Below the pieces are notes generated by a model. That model saw only the letters and a program-made list of their open reading frames with translations. It was not told the origin of the DNA and ran no database searches. The position numbers and the translations under genes are program-made. This document shows, piece by piece, positions 18,524 to 27,097 of a DNA stretch of 64,000 bases. Position 1 is the stretch's first letter. Every line of letters starts with the position of its first letter. This DNA comes from Hamadaea tsunoensis DSM 44101 (lineage in GTDB: Bacteria; Actinomycetota; Actinomycetes; Mycobacteriales; Micromonosporaceae): the NCBI RefSeq assembly GCF_000428945.1, contig NZ_AUAX01000007.1, positions 124,001 through 188,000 of the forward strand. Direction: 5' to 3'.

Positions 18524-19015
18524 CTACAGCACGGGGAAGGTATAGGCCGAACCCTCGCCGCGGCGGAGGTACCACTTGAAGTTCACGCCCCCTTCGTTGT
18601 TCAGCAGGTAGGGCTGGCCCTGGTACTGGTAGACGGTCAACAGCACGTCGCCGTCCCGGGACCACTTCTGCGTGACGTCCGCGGCGTCGCACGCCACCAT
18701 CTGCAGGTACTTCAGGAGTCCGGTGCCGTCGGAGTTCTCGAAGCTCAGGCATCGTCCGAGAGTGCTGAGTCGGCCGTTGGTGATCTGCTGGGTCAGCGGG
18801 TCGTAGACCCACCGCTGATCCAGCGAGGTCGGATCACAACTCCGGCCGACCATCGGATACGGCGGGTTGACGTCTGTGCCGGCGCACTTACCGTACGGAA
18901 CAGATCTGATCTGGAATGTGAGGGGCAGGGGATCCGCCTGCGCCGGTCCCTGCAACATGACCGTGAAACCGGTCGCGAGCAGCAACAGCGCGAGCAGGCC
19001 CGTCAGCTTCTTCAT
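18524..19015 (-). CDS. Secreted ricin-type (QxW) lectin-like protein
   Basis: 163 aa. A Sec signal ends at about residue 27 (PAQA). The remaining ~135 residues contain LDQRWVYD and VTQKWSRDG, two copies of the QxW core of beta-trefoil lectins, along with C-[LIVM]-S-x-E and disulfide-type Cys pairs. One trefoil domain seems present, possibly with a degenerate third repeat. It probably binds carbohydrate outside the cell. It is divergent from the XRE-TPR regulator, with only ~90 bp between them. Confidence 0.65.
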   Translation of the reverse strand: MKKLTGLLALLLLATGFTVMLQGPAQADPLPLTFQIRSVPYGKCAGTDVNPPYPMVGRSCDPTSLDQRWVYDPLTQQITNGRLSTLGRCLSFENSDGTGLLKYLQMVACDAADVTQKWSRDGDVLLTVYQYQGQPYLLNNEGGVNFKWYLRRGEGSAYTFPVL

Positions 19016-19107
19016 CGTCGACCTCCGGGGGCGACCTCGTTTCCCGCCGTCGAGGGCGACGGGAGCGGCCTGTACCTGCGGGGACGGTAGGCGTCACCAG
19101 GGGCTGG

Positions 19108-20382
19108 ATGATGCGTCACGGCATCACCCACGTCGGCACCACCCGCCCGGGCGACCGCCGCACGCGGTGTCCGTCCGTCATGGCTGGACGCGTGGCCTCC
19201 TTGGATATCGCCACTGTGGGGGAACCGAGTGCTTCTCATGCCCGCATCCGGGAGATCGGGTTGCGAATTCGAAGGCTGCGCGTCGAGCGCCGGCTGACGT
19301 TGCAGCGGCTGGCCGAGCGTAGCGGGGTCGCCGCCTCGACGATCTCGCGGTTGGAGAACGGGCGGCGCCGCACGCCGACGGTGGCCGTCATCGAGCGCCT
19401 GGCCGCTGCCCTGGACTGCTCCCCGTCGGACATCATGGGCGTCGAGCCGCCGGGGGAGGCTGTCCGGGACCCGGCCGGCGACCTGCTCTCCACTTTGATC
19501 ATGACAAGCGTCGACGACACCGGTCCGATCATGCGGGCCCGGGATCTGCGATCAGGCGTCGCGCAGATTCGCCGGCTGCGCCAGCGGTGCCTCTATCGCG
19601 AGGTGCTGGTGGCCGCCACCGAGATCCTGCCGGCCGCGCACGCGGCTTTCGGCGGGTCCCACGCCGCTGCGGGACAGCTCGTGTCGGTGTGCTTCGACGC
19701 CTCCATCGCCGCCCGCATCGCCGGCGACACCGCGGTCGCGTGGATCTGCGCCGAACGCGCGCAGGAGGCCGCCGATCGTGACGGGGGTGCCGCACTGCGG
19801 CAGGGCGCGACGTTCGCGAGAGCGTTCGCAGCCCTCGCCGACGGAGCCGCCGACCGCGCTCTGAAGATCGCCGAGGGCGGGCTGGTCCGGAAGGGCGTTG
19901 GCACCGCGTCCGGCGCCGGCATGCTCCATCTCGTCGCCGCGGCGGCCACCGCGCGGCTGCGCGGTTCCGTGGCGCGTGGCCGGTACGGCGCGCACCTGGA
20001 TGCGGCTCGCGGTCTGCTGCCTGCCGCCCGCGAGGACACCGACGTGTTCGCGCTGGGCTTCGCCGCGCCGAACGTCTGGCTGTGGGCGCTGAACATCGCC
20101 CTCGACCGGGGCGACGTCGCGGAGGCCGACCGCGTCCGCGCGTACATCCAGGCACGCGATCTTCCGCTCGCGCGGAAGGCGAGTCTGCAGGTGGGCCTGG
20201 CGCGCCTGGCCCTGCTGAAAGGTGATCAGCGGTTGGCCCGCAGCCTGATGGAACGCGCCGCGAAGCTGGCCCCGCAGTACGTGGCGGGCCACCGGGCAGC
20301 TCGGCTGGTCAGCCTCGCGTTGGGGGCGGCGGGGGCTGCCGCGGCCGGCGCCGCGGCAGCCGGTGAGGTCACAGGCAGCTGA
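19108..20382 (+). CDS. XRE-family regulator with TPR-like C-terminus (A)
   Basis: About 424 aa as called. A helix-turn-helix (GLRIRRLRVERRLTLQRLAERSGVAASTISRLENG) sits at ~residues 50-85 and is followed by an ~300-residue all-helical, TPR-like region ending in LMERAAKLAPQYVAGHRA. Two more copies of this architecture occur at 22299-23411 and 34718-35941. Such proteins in actinomycetes often sense small ligands or peptides through the TPR part. The start is uncertain: ATG 19108, ATG 19180 and GTG 19216 are all in frame, and none has a strong ribosome-binding site. It overlaps the convergent lipase by 14 bp. Confidence 0.82.
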   Translation: MMRHGITHVGTTRPGDRRTRCPSVMAGRVASLDIATVGEPSASHARIREIGLRIRRLRVERRLTLQRLAERSGVAASTISRLENGRRRTPTVAVIERLAAALDCSPSDIMGVEPPGEAVRDPAGDLLSTLIMTSVDDTGPIMRARDLRSGVAQIRRLRQRCLYREVLVAATEILPAAHAAFGGSHAAAGQLVSVCFDASIAARIAGDTAVAWICAERAQEAADRDGGAALRQGATFARAFAALADGAADRALKIAEGGLVRKGVGTASGAGMLHLVAAAATARLRGSVARGRYGAHLDAARGLLPAAREDTDVFALGFAAPNVWLWALNIALDRGDVAEADRVRAYIQARDLPLARKASLQVGLARLALLKGDQRLARSLMERAAKLAPQYVAGHRAARLVSLALGAAGAAAAGAAAAGEVTGS

Positions 20383-21259
20383 CGGTACGCGGATGGGCCG
20401 GGTCGAGCGCGTTCAGCGTGAGCGCGACGGCGGCCGGGTCGTAAGGCGTGTGCAGGTGGTCGGACAGATCGAGCGGGCAGAAGTTCTGCAGGGTGTAGTT
20501 GGTGACGGTGGCGCCGGGACCGGCGGTCAGGTACTGGTTCTGGTACGGGGTGACGACTTCGTCGAGCCGCGACACGATCGTGGTGTACGCGACGCCCGGC
20601 CGCGTGTCGCCCTGGGCGTCGAGGGTCTGATTCACCTCGGAACCGACGAGCTGGTCCTGCGCGGCGGGTCCGGCCAGCAGGCTGACGTCGAGCCCCAACG
20701 CGTTCGCGAGCAGGCCGAGCCCGTCGAGGGTCGTGCCGTGGTTGCTCGGCGAGATCCCGACGAGCCGGCCGACCTTGGCGGCCCCGCCGTCGAAGGCCAG
20801 GTACCAGCGGGGCATGACCCCGCCGCCCTGCGAGTAGCCGACCAGATCCACTTTGGCCGCGCCGGTCGCGGTGAGGACGGAGTCCACGTATGAGGCCAGC
20901 TCGGCGGCGGAGTCGGGGATGTGCGCGGTCGCCTTGACGGGATTTCCGGCCGCGCCGCCGTAGTCGAGGGCGAAGACGCAGTAGCCGTTGTTCTTCAGCT
21001 CGGCGGAGATCCGGCCCCAGGACGACAGGGCGTTCGCGAACGTACCGTGGATGAGCACCACGGGGCGCGGATGGCCGGCGGACGGATGGCAGGACCAGTC
21101 GTTGGCGCCGGGCGGCGGTGCGTCGGGCGTGAGCAGCGACGCGGCCTGGGCTGCTTCGAACAGGTAGTAGGGCGTGGCGGCGTACGCGGGGATCGCGGCC
21201 TGACTCATGGCGGCGACGGCGGCGACCCCGATGACCAGGCGCAGGATGCGGCGATGCAT
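20369..21259 (-). CDS. Secreted triacylglycerol lipase (class 2 lipase family)
   Basis: 296 aa with a Sec signal (ends PAYA, ~residue 27). The fold markers are RPVVLIHGTFANALSSW (oxyanion region), DLVGYSQGGGVMPRW (nucleophile Ser), an Asp in the RLDEVVTPY loop, and the C-terminal catalytic His in SDHLHTPYDP. Five cysteines suggest disulfides. This is the typical Streptomyces-type extracellular lipase/esterase that hydrolyses triacylglycerols or other long-chain esters. It lies inside the biosynthetic locus but lacks the GTTGC palindrome. Confidence 0.9.
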   Translation of the reverse strand: MHRRILRLVIGVAAVAAMSQAAIPAYAATPYYLFEAAQAASLLTPDAPPPGANDWSCHPSAGHPRPVVLIHGTFANALSSWGRISAELKNNGYCVFALDYGGAAGNPVKATAHIPDSAAELASYVDSVLTATGAAKVDLVGYSQGGGVMPRWYLAFDGGAAKVGRLVGISPSNHGTTLDGLGLLANALGLDVSLLAGPAAQDQLVGSEVNQTLDAQGDTRPGVAYTTIVSRLDEVVTPYQNQYLTAGPGATVTNYTLQNFCPLDLSDHLHTPYDPAAVALTLNALDPAHPRTVSCL

Positions 21260-21279
21260 TGCAGCCTCCGAAGTTCGGT

Positions 21280-21294
21280 GGGACGAGTCGTCCC
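21280..21294. promoter_or_regulatory. Palindrome upstream of lipase
   Basis: GGGACGA-G-TCGTCCC, a perfect 7-bp inverted repeat with one central base, 21 bp upstream of the lipase start. It is a candidate operator and differs from the locus-wide GTTGC palindrome. Confidence 0.45.
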
Positions 21295-21439
21295 TCAGCG
21301 TTCCGGAGCGCGGCCTTCCCCGATACGCGACATTCCGCCAGGTAGAACGCCATTTTTCGGGGAGATCGCCACCGTCCCGCGGCGGGCATGGCGCGGCCCC
21401 GCGGCCGTGACTTCGGGGCCGCGGCGTTCGATGTACGGG

Positions 21440-22096
21440 TCAGCCGGCCTGCCGCCGGATCGACATGGAAGTCGCGTACGCGGCGCGTCGCAGGAGGGTC
21501 TCCTGTGCGGGCTGGCCGAGGTAGGGCTCCCGGCCGGTCAGGATCAGGGCGGCGACGGCAGTACCCGACGATGCGTAGACGGCCGTCGCCATGGCGTGCA
21601 AGGGCCCGGAATTCGCATGGGTGACTCCCGTGTGGACGGCCTCGTTCCGGTTCGCGGTCAGGACGCCGTGCGCGGCCTGCTCAGCGGCCGGCGCGTACGG
21701 CTGCTGGACGAGCCAGACCCGGTCGCCGCGCGAGCTGATGGTGTCCAGCAGGATGACGCCGACGCCGTCGCGGACGGCCAGGCTGGCCGGCAGTCCGCTG
21801 CGGTGGTGCAGATCGGCGAGATGCGGCAGGGCTGCGGCGCGCAGGCCGCTGTGCTGGGTGAGCATGCGGCGCTGCAGCGCGTCGCCGAGGCCGCCGCCGA
21901 TCCGGTACCCGGCTCCGACGCGCTCCACCGCGCCGGCGTTCTCCAAGGCGCCGAGGAGGCGGTGCACGCTCGACTTGGGAAGGTTGGTCTCGCGCGCGAT
22001 CTCGGCCAGGCTCGCTGGGCGGTTCTGCGCGGCCAGGACCCGCAGGACCGCCACAGTCCTGGCGACCAGGGGGACCTTCGCAAGCGCGTTGTCCAT
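21440..22096 (-). CDS. IclR-family transcriptional regulator
   Basis: 218 aa. The N-terminal winged helix (VARTVAVLRVLAAQNRPASLAEIARETNLPKSSVHRLLGAL) is intact. The effector-binding half is recognisable (LADLHHRSGLPASLAVRDG, GVILLDTISSRG), but the C-terminus is shorter than the usual ~250 aa. The start at 22096 is supported by GGGAGCG at the right spacing; the frame runs up to 22144. The ligand is unknown. A GTTGC-type palindrome lies 122 bp upstream. Confidence 0.85.
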   Translation of the reverse strand: MDNALAKVPLVARTVAVLRVLAAQNRPASLAEIARETNLPKSSVHRLLGALENAGAVERVGAGYRIGGGLGDALQRRMLTQHSGLRAAALPHLADLHHRSGLPASLAVRDGVGVILLDTISSRGDRVWLVQQPYAPAAEQAAHGVLTANRNEAVHTGVTHANSGPLHAMATAVYASSGTAVAALILTGREPYLGQPAQETLLRRAAYATSMSIRRQAG

Positions 22097-22217
22097 CACG
22101 TATCGCTCCCTTGGGTCGAGAAGCGACGAGCCGCCGGAGGGCATCAGCCACGCACGCGTCGGCGGCCCCGGTGCTCATCCTCGCCTCTCGATTGTTGCCC
22201 TGCCTGAGCTGGGGGTT

Positions 22218-22233
22218 GTTGCTCGCGGGCAAA
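22218..22233. promoter_or_regulatory. Regulon palindrome, site 3 (IclR gene)
   Basis: GTTGC-TCGCGG-GCAAA, one mismatch in the right arm, 122 bp upstream of the IclR start. This is a weaker match. Confidence 0.45.
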
Positions 22234-22298
22234 CGCTGCGACGTCACCCGCACGGGGTGTCCGGGACGGCCGATCGTGCGAGGGCGGGCCTTCGCCGG

Positions 22299-23411
22299 CT
22301 AGGCCAGCCGCCGGAGCAGCGCCTGGGCACCGCGATTCCCGGCGAGGTACTGAGGTGCCTGCTGCTCGGCCCGGGCGAGCCAGGCGCGGGCCGTGAGGTC
22401 GTCGCCGGCGAGCGCGGCGAGGCGGGCGAGGTCCACGTAGTAGCTCGTCCGGCGGGTGAGCGGCAGCCTGTTCGAGCGGATGCGCCGGGCCGCCTGTTCG
22501 GCCGCGGGAATGTCGCCCTCCTCGAGGCTGATGCCCAGCCGCCAGAGCCAGATGTTCGCCTCGGTGAAGTGCAGGGCGAACGGATCGGGGGCGCCGGCGG
22601 CCGCGGGGAGAAGAAGGTGCGCCGCCTGCAGCTCACGGTCCCGGCGTTCGGCGCCGCCCGGTAGCCGTGCGCTCGACTGGGCGGCGACGAGACGCAGCAT
22701 GCCGGTCAGCGCGGCCTCCCGTGCGTCGCGTGGCGACACCTCGGCGGCCCCGACGATGTGCAGGACGCGAGCGTTGGCCCGGTACGCGAGGGCGACGTGC
22801 GCCCGGGCGAAGGCGGCACCGAGGACGAGGTAGGTCTCGCCGCTGCGCTCGGCCGCGTCCTGCGCCCGTTGGGCGGCGATCCAGGCTATCGCGGTGTCGC
22901 CCGTCGCCCGGGCGGCCATGGCGGCGTCGAAGCACAGCATCACGAGTTGGACGGCGGCCGAGGATGACGAGCCGAACCCGGCGTGCGCGAGCGGCATGGC
23001 CTCTGCGGCCGCGCGGAGGACCTCTCGATAGCGGCACCGGGTCCGCAGCCGCCGGACCTGCCGGACGGCGGCCGCCACGGTCCCGGCATCGGCGTGACCG
23101 CCGTTCTCGTCGAGGCTGGTGGCGATCAGCGAGGTCAGCAGGTCGCGTCCGTCGCCGGGGGACGGTGGGGGCACGGGGTCGGCGGAGCCGAGCAGGTCGG
23201 CGGGCGCGCACCCCAGGGCGGCGGCGAGCCGGTCGACGACGCTCGCCGTCGCCGTCTGGCGCCGCCCGTTCTCCAGGCGGGAGATGGTGGAGCTGTCGAC
23301 GCCGCTGCGCTCGGCGAGGTGGCGTAGCGTCCATCCCCGCTCGCCGCGCAGCCGGCGGATCCGTACGCCGATCATGCGCGCTGTGACGGTCAGTTGTTCG
23401 GTGGAGGTCAT
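22299..23411 (-). CDS. XRE-family regulator with TPR-like C-terminus (B)
   Basis: 370 aa, closely related to the regulator at 19108. The helix-turn-helix is GVRIRRLRGERGWTLRHLAERSGVDSSTISRLENGRRQT near the N-terminus, with the helical repeat region ending AWLARAEQQAPQYLAGNRGAQ. The ATG at 23411 starts just before the conserved domain; the frame is open to 23807 by chance. It is divergent from secreted paralogue 2, and the shared intergenic region has two extra palindromes. Confidence 0.85.
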   Translation of the reverse strand: MTSTEQLTVTARMIGVRIRRLRGERGWTLRHLAERSGVDSSTISRLENGRRQTATASVVDRLAAALGCAPADLLGSADPVPPPSPGDGRDLLTSLIATSLDENGGHADAGTVAAAVRQVRRLRTRCRYREVLRAAAEAMPLAHAGFGSSSSAAVQLVMLCFDAAMAARATGDTAIAWIAAQRAQDAAERSGETYLVLGAAFARAHVALAYRANARVLHIVGAAEVSPRDAREAALTGMLRLVAAQSSARLPGGAERRDRELQAAHLLLPAAAGAPDPFALHFTEANIWLWRLGISLEEGDIPAAEQAARRIRSNRLPLTRRTSYYVDLARLAALAGDDLTARAWLARAEQQAPQYLAGNRGAQALLRRLA

Positions 23412-23467
23412 GGGGCGGCCTACGGGGAGGTGCCGACGCGCATCGGCAGCGTGCCTGATGAGGACCG

Positions 23468-23482
23468 TTGCCGACTCGGCAA
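23468..23482. promoter_or_regulatory. Palindrome TTGCCGA-C-TCGGCAA
   Basis: Perfect 7-bp arms around one base, 57 bp upstream of regulator B. It resembles the GTTGC family but with a spacer one base longer, so it may be a variant site, possibly autoregulatory. Confidence 0.5.
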
Positions 23483-23498
23483 TAGGACGAATTCTAAC

Positions 23499-23518
23499 TA
23501 TTCGGCGACCGCCGAATA
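23499..23518. promoter_or_regulatory. Palindrome TATTCGGCG-AC-CGCCGAATA
   Basis: Perfect 9-bp arms with a 2-bp centre in an AT-richer pocket between divergent regulator B and secreted paralogue 2. It is a candidate operator for either gene. Confidence 0.5.
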
Positions 23519-23589
23519 ATGAGATGCTCTTCGATTCCGCCGATCGGGGGTACCCGTTCGTGGCCCGCGCGGTGCGCGGCGGCAGCGGC

Positions 23590-23605
23590 GTTGACGCGCG
23601 GCAAC
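23590..23605. promoter_or_regulatory. Regulon palindrome, site 4 (secreted paralogue 2)
   Basis: GTTGA-CGCGCG-GCAAC, one mismatch, 75 bp upstream of the GTG at 23680. Confidence 0.55.
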
Positions 23606-23679
23606 ACGTTCGCCCGCCGGACACGACCGTGGATCGGGCGGACGGCGTGTCCGCGTGGTTTCTGTCGAGGAGGTATTTC

Positions 23680-24213
23680 GTGATTCCGCGATCTCTGGTC
23701 CGGCGCCTCGCGGTGCTGGGCGCGGTACTGGCGGCGGGTGTGGGCACCGCCGTCGTGACGGCACCCGCCCCGGCGTCGGCGTCGGTGCTGACGACCTGTG
23801 TCGGCACGTCGCAGCAGACCTACCAGCCGCCGTTGACCCTGACGACCCGGCCGACCAGCCTCTCGGTGGTGACCACCCTGGCCGTGTGCGGCGGTGGTCT
23901 GACCGGCAGCTTCTCGCTCGGGCCGACCCCGCCCGCGGACGCCTCGTGTCTGCTCAATCCGCCCGCCGTGACGGCCACCGTGACGATCCACTGGAACAAC
24001 GGGCTGACGAGCACGATCACTGCTGTGTACGCCGTCAGCCGCTCGGACGGGCAGACGGTGAGCCAGGTGCTGGGCTCGGTGACCTCCGGGCTGTTCGCGG
24101 GGGCGGCCTATACGCAGACCTCGGCCGGACTGGATCTCGACCCGCTGGCGTGCGCGGGAAGCGGCGTCGCCACGAACTCCGGCCCGATCCTGGCCACCTT
24201 CGACGGACTGTGA
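23680..24213 (+). CDS. Secreted four-cysteine protein, paralogue 2
   Basis: 177 aa with a GTG start behind CGAGGAGG. The signal peptide ends ASA (~residue 35). Cysteines lie at 40, 70, 90 and 158. The family motifs are CVGTSQQTYQPPLT, IHWNN followed by LTSTIT, GSVTSGLFAG and the final L-A-C. It has no other recognisable domain. Family-level Cys spacing and co-regulation tie it to the paralogues at 18375, 36043, 40832 and 41958. An anti-sense shadow frame of nearly 500 codons on the other strand is an artefact of base composition. Confidence 0.85.
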   Translation: MIPRSLVRRLAVLGAVLAAGVGTAVVTAPAPASASVLTTCVGTSQQTYQPPLTLTTRPTSLSVVTTLAVCGGGLTGSFSLGPTPPADASCLLNPPAVTATVTIHWNNGLTSTITAVYAVSRSDGQTVSQVLGSVTSGLFAGAAYTQTSAGLDLDPLACAGSGVATNSGPILATFDGL

Positions 24214-24357
24214 CCGATCCCGGCGCTGTCGAAGCCGGGCGGTGACGACGGCCGGCACCGGCGCGGAACCGTGCCCGCGTGTATCTGGGCACTGCTCCGC
24301 GCCGGCTGCGGAGAACCGGCTCGCCGCCGTCCGGCCGCGCGCCGCGGACGGGCGGCC

Positions 24358-24373
24358 GGTGCGCTGCGGCAAC
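24358..24373. promoter_or_regulatory. Regulon palindrome, site 5 (LnmK-like gene)
   Basis: GGTGC-GCTGCG-GCAAC, one mismatch in the left arm, 105 bp upstream of the LnmK-like start. Confidence 0.45.
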
Positions 24374-24477
24374 ACGGCCGGTCCGTCGTCACCGACGATC
24401 GGCGGACAGGGCACGAAGCCACGGCCGAGCACCCGTGCGAGGCCCTGTACCAAGCGGAAGTCGTCCGTCGGGAGTGC

Positions 24478-25422
24478 ATGATGGAACTCGATCCCAGGGC
24501 CGCCCGCCGGGTGGTGGTGTCGCCCGCGATGTGCGGTCCCACCATGCTGTTCGCCGCGACGGCCGGCGACTGGACGTGGCAGGCGGTCGCGGACCGCTGC
24601 GGCGTGGACCCCTACACCGCGCACGACAGCAGCGGCGCGCCCAGCTACCTCGCCTTCTACTATGTCCGGCTGCGGGGTGGTGTGACGATCAACCCGCGCT
24701 GCCTCACCTTCGGCGACGAACTCACGCTGGTGTCGGGCTGTTACGACGTCGGCGCCCGGTCGGTTCTCACCCTGCATCGCCTCGCCCGGGCCGGCGGCGC
24801 GGTGCCGGATGTCGACGAGCTGGATCTCGACGAGTTCTACGTCCGGCCCCGCGAGGACTGCCTCTATGTCGAGACCTTCAACCAGTGGGTCGGGCGGCGG
24901 CGTACGCACAGCAACGCGGATCTGCGCCGGAGCAGCCCGGTCGGCTTCTCCCCTGAGCGTCTGCCCAAGATCCAGAATCGTCACTCGCCCCGCTGGATCT
25001 GCCGCGACGCCCGTAGGCTGGGCACGTTCCGCGACGTCGGGTCACCTGACTACGTCCTGGTACGCGACGGCGTACGGGCAGTGCATCCGGTGGACGTGAC
25101 CCGCGACCTCAACGGCGTGGGGCTGGTCTACTTCGCATCGTTCTTCGCCATCGTCGACGGAGCGGTGTGGAAACTCTGGCAGCTGCTCGGTCGCGACGAG
25201 CGTGACTATCTCGCCGGCCAGATCCTCGATTACCAGATCTGCTACCTTGGCAATGCCGATCCGGGTTCGACCCTGGAGGCCGAGATCGCATTGTGGCGCC
25301 ATCGCGACCGGGCCGCGGAGGAGATCGTCGACGTGACGCTACGTGAGCGGGGCAGCGGCCGCCTCATCGCCATCACCACCCAGCGTCTGCTGCGTACTCC
25401 CGTGCCCGCGTACGCGAGCTGA
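24478..25422 (+). CDS. LnmK-like bifunctional acyltransferase/decarboxylase
   Basis: 314 aa, double hot-dog-fold enzyme resembling LnmK of leinamycin biosynthesis, which loads methylmalonyl-CoA onto an ACP and decarboxylates it to propionyl-ACP. The markers are the N-terminal MCGPTMLFAATAGDWTW, the GAPSYLAFYYVRLRG segment (residues 54-67) that contains the expected catalytic tyrosine, ECxYVE-like DCLYVETFNQW, and RDLNGVGLVYFASFF. It would supply a primer or extender acyl group to one of the ACPs here (inference). ATG 24478 or 24481, ribosome-binding site GGGAG. It is convergent with the KS gene, 10 bp away. Confidence 0.75.
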   Translation: MMELDPRAARRVVVSPAMCGPTMLFAATAGDWTWQAVADRCGVDPYTAHDSSGAPSYLAFYYVRLRGGVTINPRCLTFGDELTLVSGCYDVGARSVLTLHRLARAGGAVPDVDELDLDEFYVRPREDCLYVETFNQWVGRRRTHSNADLRRSSPVGFSPERLPKIQNRHSPRWICRDARRLGTFRDVGSPDYVLVRDGVRAVHPVDVTRDLNGVGLVYFASFFAIVDGAVWKLWQLLGRDERDYLAGQILDYQICYLGNADPGSTLEAEIALWRHRDRAAEEIVDVTLRERGSGRLIAITTQRLLRTPVPAYAS

Positions 25423-25432
25423 ACCGGGACCG

Positions 25433-26653
25433 TCAGCGGGTGAGCGCCCAGACGGTGTTGTGGCCCCCGAAGCCCATGGAGACGCTGAGCGCGGCGGCGA
25501 CCGGGCGGTCCTGCGCCACGGTCGGCACGGCCAGGTGAACCGCGGGGTCGAGGTGGGTGAGGTTCGCGGTGGGCGGCACGGTGCCGCGGGCGATGGTCAG
25601 GGCAGTCAAGGCGAGTTCCACCGCCCCCGCGGCGCCCATCAGGTGCCCGGTGACGCCCTTCGTGGAGCTGACCAGCGTGTCGGCGGGCAGGTGCCGGGCG
25701 AGGACCGCGGCCTCGACCCGGTCGTTCAACGGGGTGCTCGTGCCGTGGGCGTTGACGTACGAGACGCCGGACGGCGGGATGCCGGTCCGGTCAAGCGTGT
25801 CGAGCGCCTCCCGCAGGGCCGCCGTGAGCCCGCGACCTTCGGGATCCGGGGCCACGATGTCGTACGCGTCGCACGTCGCCGCGTAGCCCGCGAGGTGTGC
25901 GTAGACGGTGGCGCCGCGGGCCTGGGCGGTCGCCGGGCGTTCGAGGACGAGGATGCCCGCTCCCTCGCCGAGCACGAACCCGTCGCGGTCGGCGTCGAAG
26001 GGGCGCGACGCGGTGGCCGGCGCGTCGCGCCGACGGGACAGTGCGCCGAGGCTGGCGAAGGCGGCGGCGCACAGCGGGGTGACCATCGCGTCGGCCGCAC
26101 CCGCGATGACGACGTCACAGGCGCCGGTGCGGAGGAGGTCCACCGCCGAGGCCACGGCCACCGCGCCCGAGGCGCAGGCCGCACCGGTCTGCAGGCACGG
26201 CCCCCGCGCGCCGAGCGCGGCCGCCACCTGGGCCGCGGCCATGTTGGGCAGGAACATCGGCAGGGTGAGCGGCGACACGAGCCGCACGTTGCGCTGCAGC
26301 CGCTGCTGCTGTTCGGCGAACGTGGCTACGCCCCCCGCGGCGGTGCCGACGACCACGCCGACGCGCCCGGCCTCCCAGCCGGCGGGTCCCAGGCCCGCAT
26401 CGGCGACCGCTTCCCGTGCGGCCGCGACGGCGAACTGGGCGTACCGGTCCAGGCGCCAGGCTCGCCGGTTCCCGGTCGCCTCGACCGGATCGAACGCCGG
26501 CACCTCACAGGCGAAGTCGACGGGCAGGCCCGCGAGCCCCGCGGCCGGCGCGGCGGTCGGTCTCCCCGCGCAGACGGTGTCCCAGGTGGACTCCCGCGTA
26601 CCGCCCGCCGGTGTCACCAGGCCGATGCCGGTGATCGCGGCGTCCGGGGTCAT
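25433..26653 (-). CDS. Beta-ketoacyl-ACP synthase (KAS II/FabF type), cassette 1
   Basis: 406 aa thiolase-fold condensing enzyme with a full Cys-His-His set: C160 in TGAACASG, H303 in NAHGTST, H337 in TGHLMGAAG, plus the C-terminal GFGGHNT. It would condense malonyl-ACP with acyl-ACP. It overlaps the upstream ACP gene by the ATGA tetranucleotide, so the two are translationally coupled. It is closely similar to the second FabF in this window (39074-40297); both share RRAWRLDR and AAREAV-DAGL blocks. The start is the ATG at 26653; the upstream extension is non-homologous. Confidence 0.93.
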   Translation of the reverse strand: MTPDAAITGIGLVTPAGGTRESTWDTVCAGRPTAAPAAGLAGLPVDFACEVPAFDPVEATGNRRAWRLDRYAQFAVAAAREAVADAGLGPAGWEAGRVGVVVGTAAGGVATFAEQQQRLQRNVRLVSPLTLPMFLPNMAAAQVAAALGARGPCLQTGAACASGAVAVASAVDLLRTGACDVVIAGAADAMVTPLCAAAFASLGALSRRRDAPATASRPFDADRDGFVLGEGAGILVLERPATAQARGATVYAHLAGYAATCDAYDIVAPDPEGRGLTAALREALDTLDRTGIPPSGVSYVNAHGTSTPLNDRVEAAVLARHLPADTLVSSTKGVTGHLMGAAGAVELALTALTIARGTVPPTANLTHLDPAVHLAVPTVAQDRPVAAALSVSMGFGGHNTVWALTR

Positions 26654-26889
26654 GCCCGGATCTTCTCCGCGACGAGCGCCACCGTCCGCGCCGGCGTCAG
26701 CTCGGGCAACGGGGTGCCCTCCGGCAGCGCCAGGCCCCACCACTCCTCGATCATCACGAACAGCTCCACAATCGACACCGAGTCCAGGCCCATGTCCGCG
26801 TACGAGCGGTCCGGACCGAGGTCACGGCGGTCGACGTCGAACTTGCCGACCAGTGTGTCGGCGATCCGCTGGTAGAGGTCCTCCGCCAT
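26650..26889 (-). CDS. Acyl carrier protein, cassette 1
   Basis: 79 aa ACP. The phosphopantetheine attachment serine is S37 in ADMGLDSVS, and helix II continues IVELFVMIEEWWGLALP. It heads a - strand operon with the overlapping FabF gene. A regulon palindrome lies 90 bp upstream in the region shared with the divergent FabH operon. The tether serine and DSVS context resemble dedicated secondary-metabolism ACPs rather than the housekeeping AcpP (DSLD), but this is only suggestive. Confidence 0.92.
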   Translation of the reverse strand: MAEDLYQRIADTLVGKFDVDRRDLGPDRSYADMGLDSVSIVELFVMIEEWWGLALPEGTPLPELTPARTVALVAEKIRA

Positions 26890-26978
26890 GAGCTGCTCCT
26901 GTTTCGAAGGCCCGGCGCGTCGCGCGGACCGGGGCAAACGCGTGAAGCTCCATCGTGGCCGGTGAGCCGCGCCCGCCC

Positions 26979-26994
26979 GTTGCCCACCGGCAAC
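26979..26994. promoter_or_regulatory. Regulon palindrome, site 6 (ACP-KS cassette 1)
   Basis: GTTGC-CCACCG-GCAAC, perfect arms (6-bp GTTGCC/GGCAAC), 90 bp upstream of the ACP start and 46 bp from site 7. Confidence 0.8.
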
Positions 26995-27024
26995 GGCGGA
27001 TCGCCCGCGTCCGTCGACGGTGGC

Positions 27025-27040
27025 GTTGCCGAGCGGCATC
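27025..27040. promoter_or_regulatory. Regulon palindrome, site 7 (FabH operon)
   Basis: GTTGC-CGAGCG-GCATC, one mismatch, 58 bp upstream of the FabH ATG. Site 9 shows the same 58-bp spacing. Confidence 0.65.
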
Positions 27041-27097
27041 GGCGGGGGCGGCCGCGGCCATAGCGTGCGTGGGCGGCGCTGTGGACGGAGGAATGTG

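Noticed and set aside
18524-19015. Sixth member of the four-cysteine secreted family
   Set aside because: It lacks the FAG and TYxPG motifs and instead has QxW repeats of ricin-type lectins.
23494-24984. - strand frame of 496 codons
   Set aside because: Antisense to secreted paralogue 2 and the LnmK-like gene, both with homology or family motifs, signal peptide and ribosome-binding site. The shadow has none.
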